The notes below the pieces were generated by a model. That model made no database searches. It saw nothing but the letters and a program-made list of their open reading frames with translations, and was not told the DNA's origin. A DNA stretch of 17,208 nucleotides from contig CAJBIS010000421.1 in NCBI GenBank assembly GCA_903953195.1, positions 1-17,208 on the forward strand, given 5' to 3'. Positions 1 through 6,829 of the stretch are shown here, piece by piece; the first letter of the stretch is position 1; every line of letters starts with the position of its first letter. The DNA is from an uncultured Actinomycetes bacterium (GTDB lineage Bacteria; Actinomycetota; Acidimicrobiia; Acidimicrobiales; Microtrichaceae). The translations under genes were made by a program, and so were the position numbers.

Positions 1-1
1 C

Positions 2-961
2 ATCGGCCAGGAGCGCGCCATCCACTCGGTGTCGCAGGCCATCCGCCGCACCCGCGCCGGCCTGAAGGACCCCAAGCGTCCGTCCGGCTCGGTCATCTTC
101 CTGGGCCCGTCCGGCGTCGGCAAGACCGAGCTGGCCAAGACGCTCGCCGAGTTCCTCTTCGGCGACGAGGCCGCCATGATCAGCCTCGACATGTCGGAGT
201 ACATGGAGAAGCACACGGTGAGCCGCCTCGTCGGTTCGCCCCCCGGCTACGTCGGGTACGAGGAGGGTGGTCAGCTCACCGAGGCGGTGCGCCGCAAGCC
301 GTTCTCCGTGGTCCTCTTCGACGAGATCGAGAAGGCCCACCCGGACGTGTTCAACACGCTGCTGCAGATCCTCGAGGAGGGTCGACTCACCGACTCGCAG
401 GGCCGGTCGGTCGACTTCCGCAACACCGTGCTGATCATGACCTCGAACCTGGGGACCGCCGACCTTCGCAAGGCCAACGTCGGCTTCGCCAAGCAGGACG
501 AGGCCGTCAGTTACGAGCGCATGAAGCAGAAGGTCAACGACGCGCTCAAGCAGCACTTCCGGCCGGAGTTCCTGAACCGCATCGACGAGGTCATCGTCTT
601 CCACGAGCTCAGCCAGGACGAGGTCACCTCGATCGTCGACCTGATGATGGCCCGTGTCGCCGAGCAGCTGGCGGCGCAGGGGATCGGACTCGAGGTCACG
701 GCCGAGGCGAAGGTCCTGCTCGGTGAGCGCGGCTACGACCCGACGTTGGGCGCCCGCCCGCTGCGTCGTGCGATCCAGCGGCTCGTCGAGGACCCGATCT
801 CGGAGCGGCTCCTCTGGAAGGAGTTCGGCGCCGGCCAGACGATCGTCGTCGACGTCGAACCCGAACCCGAGGACCCGACGCGGCTGCAGGTCGCATTCCG
901 TGCGGTCGACGGTTACACGCCGCCACCGCTCGAGGAGCTCGCCACCACGACCGGAGAGTGA
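2..961 (+). CDS. clpC: ClpC-type AAA+ unfoldase, C-terminal part (5' end outside window)
   Basis: This is the second ATPase domain (D2) and C-terminus of a Clp/Hsp100 chaperone that unfolds proteins and feeds them to ClpP in the cytoplasm. The frame is open from base 2, so the N-terminal domain, D1 and middle domain lie upstream. Visible motifs are Walker A GPSGVGKT, the pore loop around GYVGYEEGG, Walker B VLFDEIEKAHPD, sensor 1 in MTSNLGT, the arginine-finger region FRPEFLNRID and sensor 2 GARPLRRAIQ. The VGF tripeptide after NLGTADLRKAN sits where ClpC proteins carry the ClpP-docking loop, which supports ClpC over the non-proteolytic ClpB. YERMKQKVND is also typical of ClpC. The stop codon overlaps the next start as GTGA, so the lipoprotein gene is probably cotranscribed and translationally coupled. 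Confidence 0.95.
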   Translation: MGQERAIHSVSQAIRRTRAGLKDPKRPSGSVIFLGPSGVGKTELAKTLAEFLFGDEAAMISLDMSEYMEKHTVSRLVGSPPGYVGYEEGGQLTEAVRRKPFSVVLFDEIEKAHPDVFNTLLQILEEGRLTDSQGRSVDFRNTVLIMTSNLGTADLRKANVGFAKQDEAVSYERMKQKVNDALKQHFRPEFLNRIDEVIVFHELSQDEVTSIVDLMMARVAEQLAAQGIGLEVTAEAKVLLGERGYDPTLGARPLRRAIQRLVEDPISERLLWKEFGAGQTIVVDVEPEPEDPTRLQVAFRAVDGYTPPPLEELATTTGE

Positions 962-1680
962 CCGCCCGCCGGGCCGTCCTCGCCCTCGTCACCCTGATCG
1001 TCTCGAGCGTCCTGCTCGGCGCGTGCCGAGTCGACTCGCTCGTCGACGTCGACGTGTCGGAGAACGGGTCGGGCACCGTCACGGCCACCGTCACGCTCGA
1101 CCCGGACGCAGCGAAACAGCTCGGCGACCCGTCCAAGGTGCTGACGAACGATCTGACCGATGCCGGGTGGCAGGTCGAGGCGCCGGCCACGGATCCGGGG
1201 GGCGCGGTGACGTTCGTGGCACGCCGCCCCTTCGCGTCGCCCGAGGAGTTGCCGGCGGTGCTCGACGAGGTCGCTGGTGCGGGTGCGTTCATCCGTGAGG
1301 CCGAGCTCTCGGTGACGTCCGGCCAGCTCGGCACCGACTACTCGTTCTCGGGTCGGTTGGTGTCATCGGGTGACGTCGCAGCGCTGTCGGACGCGGAGCT
1401 GACGAACGTGCTCGACGGGCTCGCCGTCGGCCGGACGCCGGAGGAACTCCGCCAGCTCGGTGCTGAGGACCCGACGTCGGCGAGCCTGACCGTGCAGGTC
1501 GCCCTGCCCGGCGGCGAACCGCAGCGGTGGTCGGTGCCCGTGACCGGCGGTGCGCCGGCCGAGGTGGCGATGGCTGCGACGTCGTCACGGATCAGCCCGG
1601 CACGACTGGTTCCGCTGGTGGTCGGCGTCGCACTGCTCCTCGGCGCGGTGGTGTTCGCGCTGGTGCGCCGGCGTCGCTGA
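958..1680 (+). CDS. LppM-like lipoprotein with C-terminal membrane anchor
   Basis: The 240-residue product has a lipoprotein signal peptide: Arg4-Arg5, a hydrophobic stretch and a lipobox LGAC with the modified Cys at residue 23. The mature part opens with a beta-rich repeat-like segment (VDVDVSENGSGTVTATVTLD). It ends with one transmembrane helix at about 215-235, followed by RRRR. This plan matches the LppM/DUF3153 family of actinobacterial lipoproteins, whose M. tuberculosis member is linked to phagosome biology. No enzymatic motif is visible. The GTG start overlaps the clpC stop by 4 bp, and the lipobox spacing supports it. The double anchor (lipid plus C-terminal helix) suggests an envelope protein on the outer face of the membrane. 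The last codons lie in a 13-bp tandem duplication. The family call is from memory of sequence style; the lipoprotein call is directly visible. Confidence 0.75.
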   Translation: MTARRAVLALVTLIVSSVLLGACRVDSLVDVDVSENGSGTVTATVTLDPDAAKQLGDPSKVLTNDLTDAGWQVEAPATDPGGAVTFVARRPFASPEELPAVLDEVAGAGAFIREAELSVTSGQLGTDYSFSGRLVSSGDVAALSDAELTNVLDGLAVGRTPEELRQLGAEDPTSASLTVQVALPGGEPQRWSVPVTGGAPAEVAMAATSSRISPARLVPLVVGVALLLGAVVFALVRRRR

Positions 1681-1693
1681 CCGGCGTCGCTGA
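1668..1693 (+). repeat. 13-bp perfect tandem duplication spanning the lipoprotein gene stop codon
   Basis: CCGGCGTCGCTGA occurs twice head to tail (1668-1680 and 1681-1693). The first copy carries the stop codon of the lppM-like gene. A second in-register TGA follows 13 bases later, in another frame. It looks like a slippage or duplication event with little coding effect. Confidence 0.85.
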
Positions 1694-1717
1694 TCGGGGC
1701 CGCGCCGTCCGCGCGCT

Positions 1718-1747
1718 CGGACCGGGCCCGGCCGGCGCGCCGGTCCG
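1718..1747 (+). terminator. Stem-loop between lppM-like gene and radA, possible terminator
   Basis: CGGACCGG (1718-1725) and CCGGTCCG (1740-1747) are perfect 8-bp inverted arms. The 14-base GC-rich loop can itself pair partly. No T-run follows, so it is not a classical intrinsic terminator. GC-rich hairpins without a U-tract are common 3' ends in Actinomycetota. It lies upstream of the proposed radA transcription start, so it would belong to the end of the clpC-lppM transcript. Confidence 0.4.
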
Positions 1748-1769
1748 CTGCACTGTCACCCCACCTCCC

Positions 1770-1775
1770 TAGGGT
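1770..1775 (+). promoter_or_regulatory. radA -10 element, leaderless type
   Basis: TAGGGT fits TANNNT and is followed by six bases and the radA ATG. Transcription would therefore begin at or next to the start codon. No Shine-Dalgarno sequence and no clear -35 are visible. The same hexamer and spacing occur before the acyltransferase gene at 16694. Confidence 0.55.
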
Positions 1776-1781
1776 GCTGCC

Positions 1782-3134
1782 ATGAGTCGACCTCGGACGG
1801 TGTTCAGGTGCATGAGCTGCGGTGCCGGTGCCCCCAAGTGGGCCGGCCGGTGTATGTCGTGCGGTGACTGGAACACGCTCTCGGAGGAACTCGACGTCGC
1901 CGAGCCGGCACCGGTCCCGATGGTCCCGCCGAGCGCGCCCACGCCCATCACCGAGGTCGGGGCGGGGTCTGGTCAGCCGATCCCCACTGGACTCGACGAG
2001 GTGGATCGCGTGCTCGGCGGCGGTCTCGTCCCGGGCAGCGTCACGCTGCTCGGCGGTGAGCCGGGCGTCGGGAAGTCGACGTTGGTCCTGCAACTGCTCG
2101 CGGCGCGTGCCCGGGCGGGCGCGACGGTGCTCTACCTGACGGGTGAGGAGTCCGCCGCACAGGTGCGGCTGCGCGCCGACCGGCTCGGCGCCCTCGACGA
2201 CCGGCTCCTGCTCGCCGCCGAGACGTCGGTCCCCAACCTTCTGGTGCACCTCGAGGCGGTGCAGCCCGAGCTCTGCGTGATCGACTCCATCCAGACGATG
2301 CACGACCCCCAGTTCAGCTCCGCGCCGGGGTCGGTCACCCAGGTGCGCGAGTGTGCCCACCGGGTGGTGGTCGCGGCGAAGTCCATGGGCATCCCGGTCA
2401 TCCTGATCGGACACGTCACGAAGGAGGGCCAGCTCGCCGGTCCGCGCGTGCTCGAGCACGTGGTCGACACGGTGCTGTCGCTCGAGGGTGATCGCCACCA
2501 CGACCTCCGACTGCTGCGCGCGTCGAAGCATCGGTTCGGAGCGACCGACGAACTCGGGCTGTTCAGCGCCTGCGACGACGGACTCGACGCGGTCGCCGAT
2601 CCGTCGGCCATGTTCCTCGCCGACCGCCGCCTCGACGTCGCCGGCTCGGCAGTGTGCCCGACCATGGAGGGCCAGCGACCATTGCTGGTCGAGGTCCAGG
2701 CGCTGGTCGACCCGTCACCGCTCGCCCAGCCCCGGCGGTCCGTGCAGGGACTCGACCCCGGGCGCGTGGCGCTGCTGCTCGCCGTGCTGCAGCGGCGAGT
2801 CGGCGTCGAACTGGGACGGTCCGATGTGTACGCGACGACCGTCGGCGGGGTGCGGGTGGTCGAGCCGGCCGCCGATCTGGCCGCCTGTCTCGCGATCGCC
2901 TCGGCGCACGTGGGTCGGGCACTCCCGCCCGATGTCGTGGTGTGCGGTGAGGTCGGCCTCGGTGGTGAGCTCCGACAGGTGGCGCGCATGGACCGGCGTC
3001 TGACCGAGGCGGCTCGGCTCGGCTTCGCAGCCGCGGTGGTTCCGGCGTCATCGCCGGACCTCGACCCGGGACTGGCGGTGATCCGTGTGGCCACTCTCGC
3101 TGAGGCCGTCGCCGCGATCTGCCCTCTAGACTGA
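1782..3134 (+). CDS. radA: DNA repair protein RadA (Sms)
   Basis: RadA is a RecA-like ATPase that processes recombination intermediates by branch migration in the cytoplasm. The 450-residue product is full length for the family. It has an N-terminal C4 zinc finger (Cys10, Cys13, Cys24, Cys27), then a RecA-type core with Walker A GGEPGVGKST (about 91-100). Walker B is in LCVIDSIQTM, and a Lon-protease-like C-terminal domain contains the DVYATTVGGVR and VCGEVGLGGELR blocks. The hallmark RadA motif KNRFG appears as KHRFG (residues 249-253), an Asn-to-His change. The ATG start is supported by the zinc finger directly after it and by the -10 at 1770. disA starts 4 bases after the stop; radA-disA adjacency is conserved in Bacillus and Mycobacterium, where RadA and DisA are functionally connected. 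Confidence 0.96.
   Translation: MSRPRTVFRCMSCGAGAPKWAGRCMSCGDWNTLSEELDVAEPAPVPMVPPSAPTPITEVGAGSGQPIPTGLDEVDRVLGGGLVPGSVTLLGGEPGVGKSTLVLQLLAARARAGATVLYLTGEESAAQVRLRADRLGALDDRLLLAAETSVPNLLVHLEAVQPELCVIDSIQTMHDPQFSSAPGSVTQVRECAHRVVVAAKSMGIPVILIGHVTKEGQLAGPRVLEHVVDTVLSLEGDRHHDLRLLRASKHRFGATDELGLFSACDDGLDAVADPSAMFLADRRLDVAGSAVCPTMEGQRPLLVEVQALVDPSPLAQPRRSVQGLDPGRVALLLAVLQRRVGVELGRSDVYATTVGGVRVVEPAADLAACLAIASAHVGRALPPDVVVCGEVGLGGELRQVARMDRRLTEAARLGFAAAVVPASSPDLDPGLAVIRVATLAEAVAAICPLD
3127..3132 (+). promoter_or_regulatory. Internal -10 element for disA inside the radA 3' end
   Basis: TAGACT overlaps the last codons and stop of radA and is followed by six bases and the disA GTG. This is the same leaderless spacing as at radA. 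It could give disA its own transcript in addition to read-through from radA. No -35 is recognisable. The hexamer includes the radA stop region, so chance cannot be excluded. Confidence 0.4.
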
Positions 3135-3138
3135 CGCC

Positions 3139-4212
3139 GTGGTGGACCACCGGGACCCCGAACTGATGCAGGCGCTGGCTGCGGTCGCGCCCGGTCAGCC
3201 GCTCCGCGAGGGCCTCGATCGGATCCTCAAGGCCAAGATGGGCGCGCTGATCGTCATCGGCGACGGGCCCGAGGTGCTCAACATCTCGTCGGGCGGATTC
3301 CTCGTCAACACCGGGTACAACGCCCAGCGTCTGTCCGAGCTGGCCAAGACCGACGGGGCCATCGTGCTCACGGCGGACGTGAGCTACATCGCCCGGGCCA
3401 ACGTGCACCTGATGCCCAACCCCAACGTCCCCACCGAGGAGACCGGGACCCGGCACCGCACGGCGGAACGGGTGGCGCGCTCGATCGATGTGCCGGTCAT
3501 CTCGGTGTCCGAGGACATGGCCGTGCTCACCGTCTACACCCGCAACTGCCGCTATCAGCTCGAGCCGATCCCGGCCATCCTCAGCCGTTGTGACCTGGCC
3601 CTCCAGACGCTGGAGCGGTACAAGCAGCGGCTCACCGAGGTGTCGAACAATCTGTCGGCACTCGAGGTCGAGGACATGGTCACGCTCCGCGACGTCGTCA
3701 CGCTGTTGCAGCGTGCCGAGATGGTGGCCCGCATCTCCGACGAGATCGAGCGGTACCTGGTCGAGCTCGGCTCCGATGGCCGCCTCATCCGCCTGCAGCT
3801 CAACGAGATGCTCGCCGGCGTCGAGGACGAGCGTCTGCTGGTGGTCAGGGACTACGTGCAGGACGATGCGTCGTGGGATCTGGAACAGGCCATCGAGACG
3901 CTCGGTGACCTCGACACCGACCATCTGTTCGACGCCGTCGAGATCGCCCATCTGCTGCATCTGTCCGGTGACGCCGACGAGCTGGACTCGTCCGTCGCCC
4001 CGAAGGGGTACCGGATGCTGGCTCGCATCCCGCGGCTGCCGGACGACGTCGCCGCCGCACTCGTGTCGCACTGCGGTTCGCTCGAGAAGCTCCGCCGGGC
4101 GTCGGTCGACGAACTCGCCGACGTCGAGGGTGTCGGCGAGGCCTGGGCGAAGACGGTGAAGGACGCGCTCTCGCGCATCGCCGAGTCCAGCATCCTCGAC
4201 CGGTACGCCTGA
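3139..4212 (+). CDS. disA: DNA integrity scanning diadenylate cyclase DisA
   Basis: DisA condenses two ATP into cyclic di-AMP and scans DNA for branched intermediates, which suppress its activity. The 357-residue product has the N-terminal DAC domain with the catalytic DGA (72-74) and RHR (105-107, in GTRHRTAERVA) motifs. A helical linker with QTLERYKQRL follows (about 145-290). The C-terminal DNA-binding helix-hairpin-helix region contains RIPRLPDDV and VEGVGEAWAK. Length and motif order match Bacillus and mycobacterial DisA. Two GTG codons are possible starts (3139, 3142). I chose the first because of the upstream TAGACT at leaderless spacing; no Shine-Dalgarno is visible. The RadA/DisA pairing suggests joint action at recombination intermediates. 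Confidence 0.97.
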   Translation: MVDHRDPELMQALAAVAPGQPLREGLDRILKAKMGALIVIGDGPEVLNISSGGFLVNTGYNAQRLSELAKTDGAIVLTADVSYIARANVHLMPNPNVPTEETGTRHRTAERVARSIDVPVISVSEDMAVLTVYTRNCRYQLEPIPAILSRCDLALQTLERYKQRLTEVSNNLSALEVEDMVTLRDVVTLLQRAEMVARISDEIERYLVELGSDGRLIRLQLNEMLAGVEDERLLVVRDYVQDDASWDLEQAIETLGDLDTDHLFDAVEIAHLLHLSGDADELDSSVAPKGYRMLARIPRLPDDVAAALVSHCGSLEKLRRASVDELADVEGVGEAWAKTVKDALSRIAESSILDRYA

Positions 4213-4220
4213 GCGGCATC

Positions 4221-4904
4221 GTGGACCTCACCCTGCCGTCGGGTTGTGCTGCGCATGTGGCTCGCGGTGAGCAACCTGACCGTGGCCTGGTGGTCATCCC
4301 CGACATCTGGGGGCTGCGACCGCTCTTCACCGACATGTGTCACGCGGTGTCGGCTCGGACCGGTTGGACGGTGGTGTCGTTCGAACCGTTCCCGGGGCAG
4401 GACCTGCCCGGTGCCGACGACCCGGACGGCGGACCCCGTCGATTCGAGGCGCTGACCGGACTCACCGACGAGGCAGTGCTCGGCGATGCGGTCGCCGCCG
4501 CAGAGACGACCGAGTGTGCGTCCGTGGGGCTCATCGGGTTCTGCATGGGCGGCATGTACGCATTGCTGTCGAGCGCAACCGGCCGCTTCGACCGCGTCGT
4601 GTCGTTCTACGGGATGATCACGGTGCCCGATGCGTGGCAGGGATCAGGCCATGGCGAACCGCTCGACGCGCTCGCCCGACGAGGTGACACGCAGGTCGCG
4701 TCGATCATCGGGACCGAGGACGCCTGGACCCCACCGGAGGCGGTCGAACGTCTCGAGGCTGCCGGCGTGACGGTCGTGCGCTACGACGGTGCCGACCACG
4801 GGTTCGTCCACGACCCGAGTCGTCCGACGCACCGCGCCGACGATGCCGCCGATGCGTGGGATCGGGCGCTCGCCTTCCTCGACGGAGTCGTCCGGTCGGG
4901 CTGA
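4221..4904 (+). CDS. Dienelactone hydrolase family alpha/beta hydrolase
   Basis: This 227-residue cytosolic protein has the dienelactone hydrolase fold. The nucleophile elbow is GFCMGG with Cys108, and an Asp (Asp167 in GTEDAW) and a His (His193 in GADHGF) complete a Cys-Asp-His triad. The N-terminal VVIPDIWGL and FEPFPGQDLP segments are typical of the family. Members hydrolyse dienelactones in aromatic catabolism or act on other small esters; the substrate here is unknown. The GTG start lies 8 bases after the disA stop, and no convincing Shine-Dalgarno or promoter is visible, so it is probably at the end of the radA-disA transcript. No aromatic-degradation gene is adjacent, so a housekeeping or detoxification role is as likely as a catabolic one. 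Confidence 0.88.
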   Translation: MDLTLPSGCAAHVARGEQPDRGLVVIPDIWGLRPLFTDMCHAVSARTGWTVVSFEPFPGQDLPGADDPDGGPRRFEALTGLTDEAVLGDAVAAAETTECASVGLIGFCMGGMYALLSSATGRFDRVVSFYGMITVPDAWQGSGHGEPLDALARRGDTQVASIIGTEDAWTPPEAVERLEAAGVTVVRYDGADHGFVHDPSRPTHRADDAADAWDRALAFLDGVVRSG

Positions 4905-4924
4905 GCCGTCGAGCGTGACCGGCG

Positions 4925-4963
4925 GACCGAGCCGTCAGACCAGACCGTCGGACCAGACCGTCG
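4925..4963 (+). repeat. 13-bp tandem repeat between convergent genes
   Basis: GACCAGACCGTCG occurs twice perfectly (4938-4950, 4951-4963). A third, degenerate copy precedes them (4925-4937, 9 of 13 bases). They fill most of the 72-base gap between the dienelactone hydrolase gene and the convergent crp-type gene. No clear terminator hairpin is present in the gap. Confidence 0.8.
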
Positions 4964-4976
4964 GAACGAGACGATC

Positions 4977-5636
4977 TCAGGTCGAACGGATCTCGAGTTC
5001 GCGGCGGTTGAGGATCCGGTACTGCCGGTCGTTCTGTTCGATCCAGCCGAGCTTCAGGAAGCTGGCGATCGCCTTGTTGACCCGCTCCCGGGACGCACCC
5101 ACCAGGCCGGCGAGTTCCTCCTGGGTGATGGGGATCTCGAACGAGTCGCGGTCGCCGGCGAGGTCGAGCAGATGCTTCGCCGTCCGACCGGTGACGTCGA
5201 GGAAGAAGGCGTCGGCGAGTGCCTCATCGGTGGATCGGATGCGCTGGCTGAGCAGCCGCACGACCGACCACAGCAGGTCGGGGCGGTCGTCCCAGATGGC
5301 CCGGAGCGCGTCGTAGGGGATCCGGATCGCCTCGGATGACTCGAGGGCGCGGGCCTCGGCGGAGCGGCCCATGCCGTCGAACAGCCCCATCTCGCCGAAC
5401 AGGTCGCCGTCCTCCATGAGCGCCACCATCGACTCGCGGCCGTCGGGGGCACGGTTCGAGATGGCGATGCGGCCTGACACGACCACGAAGCAGGCGTCGG
5501 CCTCAGAACCCTCCTCGAACAGCACGTCGCCGCGCACGAGGTCGAGGACCTCGGCGGCCTCGGCGATGCGGCGGTGCTCGTCCTCGTTGAACCCGTCGAA
5601 CAGCTCGACGGTCTGGAGGAGGCTCATGTCAGTCAC
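4977..5636 (-). CDS. CRP/FNR family transcriptional regulator
   Basis: This 219-residue regulator has an N-terminal cyclic-nucleotide-binding domain (about 10-115) and a C-terminal winged helix (about 145-210). The phosphate-binding cassette reads FGEMGLFDGMGRSAEA (80-95), with the Glu and Arg-Ser of cAMP-binding CRPs. The HTH is TQEELAGLVGASRERVNKAI (171-190). It resembles mycobacterial CRP (Rv3676) and lacks FNR iron-sulfur cysteines, so cAMP is the likely effector (inference). I chose GTG 5636 over ATG 5627 because a TACAGT hexamer lies 7 bases upstream of the GTG, fitting a leaderless mRNA; ATG 5627 would give 216 residues. It is divergent from ispD with only 24 bases between starts. No clear TGTGA-N6-TCACA site was seen in that gap. 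Confidence 0.9.
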   Translation of the reverse strand: MTDMSLLQTVELFDGFNEDEHRRIAEAAEVLDLVRGDVLFEEGSEADACFVVVSGRIAISNRAPDGRESMVALMEDGDLFGEMGLFDGMGRSAEARALESSEAIRIPYDALRAIWDDRPDLLWSVVRLLSQRIRSTDEALADAFFLDVTGRTAKHLLDLAGDRDSFEIPITQEELAGLVGASRERVNKAIASFLKLGWIEQNDRQYRILNRRELEIRST

Positions 5637-5643
5637 GGCGCAG

Positions 5644-5649
5644 ACTGTA
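5644..5649 (-). promoter_or_regulatory. crp-type gene -10 element, overlapping the ispD -10
   Basis: On the minus strand the hexamer is TACAGT, followed by 7 bases and the GTG at 5636. It shares two bases (5648-5649) with the opposite-strand ispD -10 at 5648-5653. No -35 is visible. Confidence 0.5.
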
Positions 5650-5653
5650 CCGT
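5648..5653 (+). promoter_or_regulatory. ispD -10 element, overlapping the divergent crp -10
   Basis: TACCGT is followed by 7 bases and the ispD ATG at 5661, so transcription would begin at or beside the start codon. The TA step at 5648-5649 is common to both divergent hexamers. Confidence 0.5.
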
Positions 5654-5660
5654 GCCCGAC

Positions 5661-6344
5661 ATGGAATCCGTCACCGGCACCTCGACGGAAGCAGGCGAGG
5701 TGTGGTGTGTCGTCGTGGCCGCCGGGTCCGGTCGCCGCTACGGCGGCGCCAAGCAGTTCGACAGCCTGGGTGGGGTCCGTGTGATCGATCGGAGCGTGTC
5801 GGTCGCAGCGGCGAACTGCGACGGTGTGGTCGTGGTGGTGGCCCCCGATGTCGTCGGCACCCGGGACGCCGAGGTCCCCGGTGCGGATGCCGTGGTGGCC
5901 GGCGGAGCCACCCGTTCGGGGTCGGTGCGCAATGGACTCGCCGCCGTGCCCGGTGACGCCACGGTGATCCTGATCCACGACGCGGCCCGACCGTTGGCGA
6001 CCGAGGGCCTCTACCGGCGGGTGATCGCTGCGGTCCGTTCGGGTGCAGCGGCCGCGGTCCCGGTGGTGCCGGTGGTCGACACGATCCGGTCGCTGGCAGG
6101 CGGTGTCGTCGACCGCGACCAGCTGCGAGCGATTCAGACGCCGCAGGGGTTCGAGGCCTCGGCCATCCGTGCCGCCCACACCGCTGACGCCGAGGCCACC
6201 GATGACGCGACGCTGGTCGAGGCGGCCGGCGGCACGGTCGCGCTGGTCGATGGCGAGCCGCGGAACCTCAAGATCACCGGTCCGCAGGACCGGGCGGTCG
6301 CTGAGGCGCTGCGCGAGTTCGATGAGGGAGACTCGACGACATGA
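5661..6344 (+). CDS. ispD: 2-C-methyl-D-erythritol 4-phosphate cytidylyltransferase
   Basis: IspD makes CDP-methylerythritol from MEP and CTP in the MEP isoprenoid pathway. The 227-residue product has the nucleotidyltransferase signature VAAGSGRRYGGAKQF (19-33). IHDAARPL carries the conserved Asp, and VPVVDTIR, QTPQGF, ATDDATLVE and NLKITGPQD follow in canonical order. The usual PKQ of the CTP loop is AKQ here: Lys31 is kept but the preceding Pro is Ala. The ATG at 5661 is chosen because it leaves a normal N-terminus and has the -10 TACCGT 7 bases upstream. A GTG at 5652 would lie inside that hexamer. The stop overlaps the ispF start as ATGA, so the two consecutive-pathway enzymes are coupled. 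Confidence 0.95.
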   Translation: MESVTGTSTEAGEVWCVVVAAGSGRRYGGAKQFDSLGGVRVIDRSVSVAAANCDGVVVVVAPDVVGTRDAEVPGADAVVAGGATRSGSVRNGLAAVPGDATVILIHDAARPLATEGLYRRVIAAVRSGAAAAVPVVPVVDTIRSLAGGVVDRDQLRAIQTPQGFEASAIRAAHTADAEATDDATLVEAAGGTVALVDGEPRNLKITGPQDRAVAEALREFDEGDSTT

Positions 6345-6829
6345 GCCTCCGGGTCGGCAACGGCTTCGACATCCATCGCTTCAGCGACGACGCGTCGCGC
6401 CCGCTCGTGCTGGGCGGCGTGGTGGTGCCCGACGCACCGGGCCTCGAGGGCCACTCCGACGCGGACGTCATCGCCCACGCCGTGGCGGACGCGTTGCTCG
6501 GCGCCGCGGGGCTCGGCGACCTGGGCCGGTTGTTCCCCGACACCGACGAGCAGTGGCGCGGCGCCGACAGCATCGAGCTGCTCGCCGAGGTGGTGCGCCG
6601 GGTGCACGACGCCGGCTGGGCCGTGCTGAACGCCGACTGCTCGGTGATCGCCGAACGACCGAAGCTCGCACCGTTGCGCGCGCAGATGGAGCAGCGGCTC
6701 TCCTCGACGGTGGGTGCGCCGGTCACCATCAAGGGACGGCGCGCTGAGGGCATCGGCGGGCTCGGTCGGGCTGAGGGCATCGCCTGTCTGGCGAGTGTGT
6801 TGATTCAGGAACGAGGAGTGAACTCGTGA
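6341..6829 (+). CDS. ispF: 2-C-methyl-D-erythritol 2,4-cyclodiphosphate synthase
   Basis: IspF cyclises CDP-ME 2-phosphate to MEcPP with loss of CMP, as a metal-dependent trimer. The 162-residue product keeps the zinc ligands Asp10 and His12 (GFDIHR) and His46 (DVIAHAV), the LGDLGRLFPDTD block and the catalytic-site Glu136. In the C-terminal loop that contacts the CDP diphosphate, the usual Ala-Thr-Thr-Thr-Glu is Gly-Arg-Arg-Ala-Glu (132-136), an unusual change. The rest of that region (GLGRAEGIA) fits the family. The gene sits between ispD and rlmB with ATGA and GTGA overlaps, so it is the middle of a three-gene operon. A weak GAGGGA about 11 bases upstream may help initiation. Mycobacteria have cysS between ispF and rlmB; it is missing here. 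Confidence 0.93.
   Translation: MSLRVGNGFDIHRFSDDASRPLVLGGVVVPDAPGLEGHSDADVIAHAVADALLGAAGLGDLGRLFPDTDEQWRGADSIELLAEVVRRVHDAGWAVLNADCSVIAERPKLAPLRAQMEQRLSSTVGAPVTIKGRRAEGIGGLGRAEGIACLASVLIQERGVNS
6743..6782 (+). repeat. 13-bp direct repeat inside ispF
   Basis: GCTGAGGGCATCG occurs at 6743-6755 and 6770-6782, in the same reading frame, encoding Ala-Glu-Gly-Ile twice. The repeat brackets the conserved C-terminal loop next to the altered Gly-Arg-Arg stretch. Confidence 0.8.

Noticed and set aside
4977..6179. A 400-codon minus-strand open frame containing the CRP-type protein
   Set aside because: The upstream extension is antisense to ispD and has no recognisable domain. The CRP domain begins normally at 5636 or 5627.
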